This document shows, piece after piece, positions 39,572 through 41,385 of a stretch of 41,385 bases of DNA; position 1 is the first letter of the stretch, and each line of letters starts with the position of its first letter. Source of the DNA: Candidatus Micrarchaeota archaeon CG1_02_51_15 (GTDB lineage: Archaea; Micrarchaeota; Micrarchaeia; Norongarragalinales; UBA8480). The notes under the pieces were generated by a model. That model saw only the letters and a list, made by a program, of their open reading frames with translations, had not been told where the DNA came from and did no database searches. Both the position numbers and the translations under genes were made by a program. The DNA is taken from positions 1 to 41,385 of the forward strand of contig MNVG01000024.1 in NCBI GenBank assembly GCA_001871495.1. The letters are read 5' to 3'.

Positions 39572-40657
39572 TCACCGAGTGGTTTCGAATCCCTTGACTT
39601 GCGCGTACAAAGCCGCCGCTTCCTTATTCTTTTCAAAGTGCATGCGTACCGGCGCAATCAACGCGTCGAGCTCGATTGCAACCGCGTTCTTCAAGTCAGG
39701 CGGCGTCAGAGAACCCGAAACGAATTCCTTTTCCAGCTCCGCGTAAGAACAGTAGTCCACGCTACCGCCGTATTTTACCGGCCGTTCGACGTGCAACACC
39801 GGTTTAGCACGAAAGACTATTTCCTTCGCGTACTCCAAAATCGGATTACCGTTAACCTGCCGGGGAGGACAAAATGCCTTGTTTATCTTCCGCGTTATCT
39901 CCGCAACGGAATCGTGGACGAAAATGCAGGTGTCCGGCTTGCTCTTGCTCATTTTAGCGTCAATCTCGGCGTCAACGGAAAGCTCGTCGGATTGGCTCGC
40001 GCTCCCGATTCCCGAAAGCGACAAGAGCATCTTGTGGTGCACCGCAACCGGCTTCTTGAATCCCAGTGAAGGAGCGAGGTCGCGCGCAAGCATGTTGGCC
40101 TTGCGTTGGTCCATTCCCAGCTGGCAAATGTCGACTTCCATGTGGAACACGTCTGCAGCCTGCATTGAAGGATAGAACAACTGCGCGACTTGCTTAATGT
40201 CGCCCTCCTTTCTACCAGCGATTTGCATGCACTTGGTGGTGCGCGCGAGCGTGTGGTTCTTGGCAACCAAAAGCACTTTCTTCCAGTACTCGCCGTCGTC
40301 GAAATGCTCCTTGTGCCACACCACGTTAACCTTCGACAAGTCAACGCCCGTGGCTTTCCACACTTCCAAGAAGTATTTTCCGACCACGCGCACGCGCTCC
40401 AAGTCGCCGCCGACCTTGTTGTTAATCCAGGCAAACGAGTCAGCAAGCAGTAAATTGAGCCGAACACCTGCGTTTAGAAGCTGCTTGACCAGCAACGGCC
40501 GGTAAACACCGACAGGCAAGTGCGCCAAGCCCGAAGGTTCAAACCCGTCGTAAGCCAACGGGTGCGCGTTGGTTTCCAAAAGCTCTCGAAGCTCGGCTTC
40601 AGTCACCACTTCCTGCGCAATTCCCTTAATCAAATCAAAACACGTTTCAGAATCCAT
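39572..40657 (-). CDS. tyrS: Tyrosyl-tRNA synthetase (archaeal type)
   Basis: Charges tRNA-Tyr. About 361 aa from ATG 40657. The class I motifs are present: PLAYDGFEPSGLAHLPVG, in which the HIGH-like element is HLPVG, and the KMSKSKP loop. QLGMDQRKANMLARDLAPSL is the Tyr-binding helix, and LLLADSFAWINNK precedes it. The short C-terminal domain and the absence of an S4 domain place it with archaeal/eukaryotic enzymes. Longer codons upstream to 40729 have no matching family sequence. A TATA-like TTTATTAAAA lies at about 40693-40702, giving a short leader. The unknown 355-aa gene follows after 21 bases. Confidence 0.95.
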   Translation of the reverse strand: MDSETCFDLIKGIAQEVVTEAELRELLETNAHPLAYDGFEPSGLAHLPVGVYRPLLVKQLLNAGVRLNLLLADSFAWINNKVGGDLERVRVVGKYFLEVWKATGVDLSKVNVVWHKEHFDDGEYWKKVLLVAKNHTLARTTKCMQIAGRKEGDIKQVAQLFYPSMQAADVFHMEVDICQLGMDQRKANMLARDLAPSLGFKKPVAVHHKMLLSLSGIGSASQSDELSVDAEIDAKMSKSKPDTCIFVHDSVAEITRKINKAFCPPRQVNGNPILEYAKEIVFRAKPVLHVERPVKYGGSVDYCSYAELEKEFVSGSLTPPDLKNAVAIELDALIAPVRMHFEKNKEAAALYAQVKGFETTR

Positions 40658-40793
40658 TGTAACATCCCTGGAATTAATTTCACTGCGGCTTGTTTTAATA
40701 AAGCAATCCACGGCGACGATGCGCTGCAAAAACCCCTTGTTTTTAAAACGCCCCGCCCTTAGTTTTTATAATGGAAAAAGGAGGCTGTTTCGA
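40658..40793. promoter_or_regulatory. Divergent promoter region, tyrS and HEAT-repeat gene
   Basis: Minus strand: TTTATTAAAA at about 40693-40702 is a TATA-like box for tyrS. Plus strand: GTTTTTATAATGG at about 40762-40774 is TATA-like but lies close to the HEAT gene start, and GGAGG at about 40780-40784 provides its ribosome-binding site. The ATG at 40771 opens only eight codons (MEKGGCFE, then TGA that overlaps the next ATG), a possible leader peptide. Confidence 0.4.
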
Positions 40794-41385
40794 ATGAGCG
40801 CACAAGGCGATCGGACAAGTAAGGAATTCGTTACGGGCAGAAGCTTGGTTAAAAAGTTAATAGGCCAACTTAACGGATTACTGGAAATAATGCGCAACCC
40901 AAGAGCCAATATTGAAAACCGCCGAAATGCAGCCGAAAAGCTTTCACTAACCCAACCCTTGGGTTATCCGACTTTGGTAAACGAACTGATTAACTCCAAA
41001 AGCTGGCAGTCAAGAGAAGCGGCGGCACACGGAGTCAAGCATTTTTTTGCCAAGCTCAAAACAGAAATCCGCCCGGGAACCGATTCACAAAAAATAAGAT
41101 TTGCTGAAAGAGAAAAAGTTGAAAAAAAGGCCGTATCCGCATTGGAGGAATCGCTTTCAAGAGACGAAATTTTCTATTCTTGGAAAGACCGGTCGAAAGA
41201 CAATCCGGAAGCAGCAGGAGAAATGCTTGCAAGCGAAGCGGCTGCAGAAGCGCTTGGAACCTTTGGAAGCAAGGGAGTTAACCCCCTTGAGAGAATAGGT
41301 TTGACGGACGCGCGGTGGGTAGTGCGCAGGGCAAGCGTTTCGGCTTTGGGCAACGTGGGAAAGGAGTTTACTGACGCGCGGCCGG
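40794..41385 (+). CDS. HEAT-repeat protein, N-terminal part
   Basis: ATG 40794, with GGAGG at nine bases, opens a frame that runs off the right edge (at least 197 codons). It is almost all helix with HEAT-like repeats: NGLLEIMRNPRANIENRRNA, then LVNELINSKSWQSREAAAHG, AVSALEESLSRDEIFYSW, and DARWVVRRASVSALGNVGKE (the V-R-x-A-x-x-A-L-G pattern). The spacing between repeats is irregular. Proteins of this sort act as protein-protein interaction scaffolds in the cytoplasm. The C-terminus and any further domain are unseen. Confidence 0.8.
   Translation, partial: MSAQGDRTSKEFVTGRSLVKKLIGQLNGLLEIMRNPRANIENRRNAAEKLSLTQPLGYPTLVNELINSKSWQSREAAAHGVKHFFAKLKTEIRPGTDSQKIRFAEREKVEKKAVSALEESLSRDEIFYSWKDRSKDNPEAAGEMLASEAAAEALGTFGSKGVNPLERIGLTDARWVVRRASVSALGNVGKEFTDARP

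Overview
The window reads as a piece of an archaeal chromosome, most likely from a small-genome DPANN-type lineage (Diapherotrites or a relative is a guess). Archaeal information-processing genes are spread through it: flap endonuclease FEN-1 with a PCNA-binding tail, MBF1, nascent polypeptide-associated complex (NAC), archease, an Nre-type repair protein, archaeal/eukaryotic-type tyrosyl-tRNA synthetase, a tandem Lrp-type regulator and Hsp20. Mixed in are genes usually thought of as bacterial: RpiB, MscL, DUF4139, class III adenylate cyclase, PP2C phosphatases and ankyrin/HEAT proteins. I found no rRNA, no convincing tRNA, no CRISPR array and no intact transposase.

Layout. 1-3.2 kb: small minus-strand genes (membrane protein, rpiB, a ribbon-helix-helix protein inside an AT-rich repeat field, an ankyrin protein) and a nucleotidyltransferase pseudogene apparently split by a roughly 60-bp double-hairpin insertion. 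3.3-5.6 kb: an operon of a winged-helix/Ig-like protein and a GAF-GAF class III nucleotide cyclase. 5.6-11.4 kb: a structured gene-free stretch, a lipoprotein propeller with an amber stop, a cupredoxin lipoprotein, Hsp20, an EamA transporter, a broken unknown gene and FEN-1. 11.4-14.8 kb: MBF1, an S2P-like membrane protease and four small genes in one direction. 14.8-17.3 kb: an HD hydrolase and surface proteins, with a duplicated 49-bp translation-start unit. 17.5-21.7 kb: two paralogous modules, each a helical-repeat protein followed by a PP2C phosphatase, separated by an antisense NAC gene. This is the strongest candidate for an undescribed system. 21.8-23.4 kb: archease, phosphoribosyltransferase, MIP18-family protein and ferredoxin. 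23.5-31.3 kb: DUF475/TerC protein, Nudix, broken phosphatase-superfamily gene, Nre, a tandem Lrp regulator divergent from a decayed radical SAM gene, a HEPN-like protein, HD hydrolase and MscL. 31.4-35.6 kb: a large secreted LamG protein, an array of at least six hairpins, a frameshifted SET-domain gene and a decayed copy of an unknown family whose intact paralogue lies at 38.5-39.6 kb. 35.6-41.4 kb: PurD-like ATP-grasp enzyme, cation:proton antiporter, a hairpin-ended MITE-like element, the unknown family, TyrRS and the start of a HEAT-repeat gene.

A striking overall feature is that eleven of about fifty protein genes are interrupted. Several frameshifts fall at A or G runs, so part of this may be sequencing error. 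Others (in-frame TAA codons, an insertion, a dinucleotide loss) look like real decay. Where I could reconstruct the ancestral reading, the evidence field says how.
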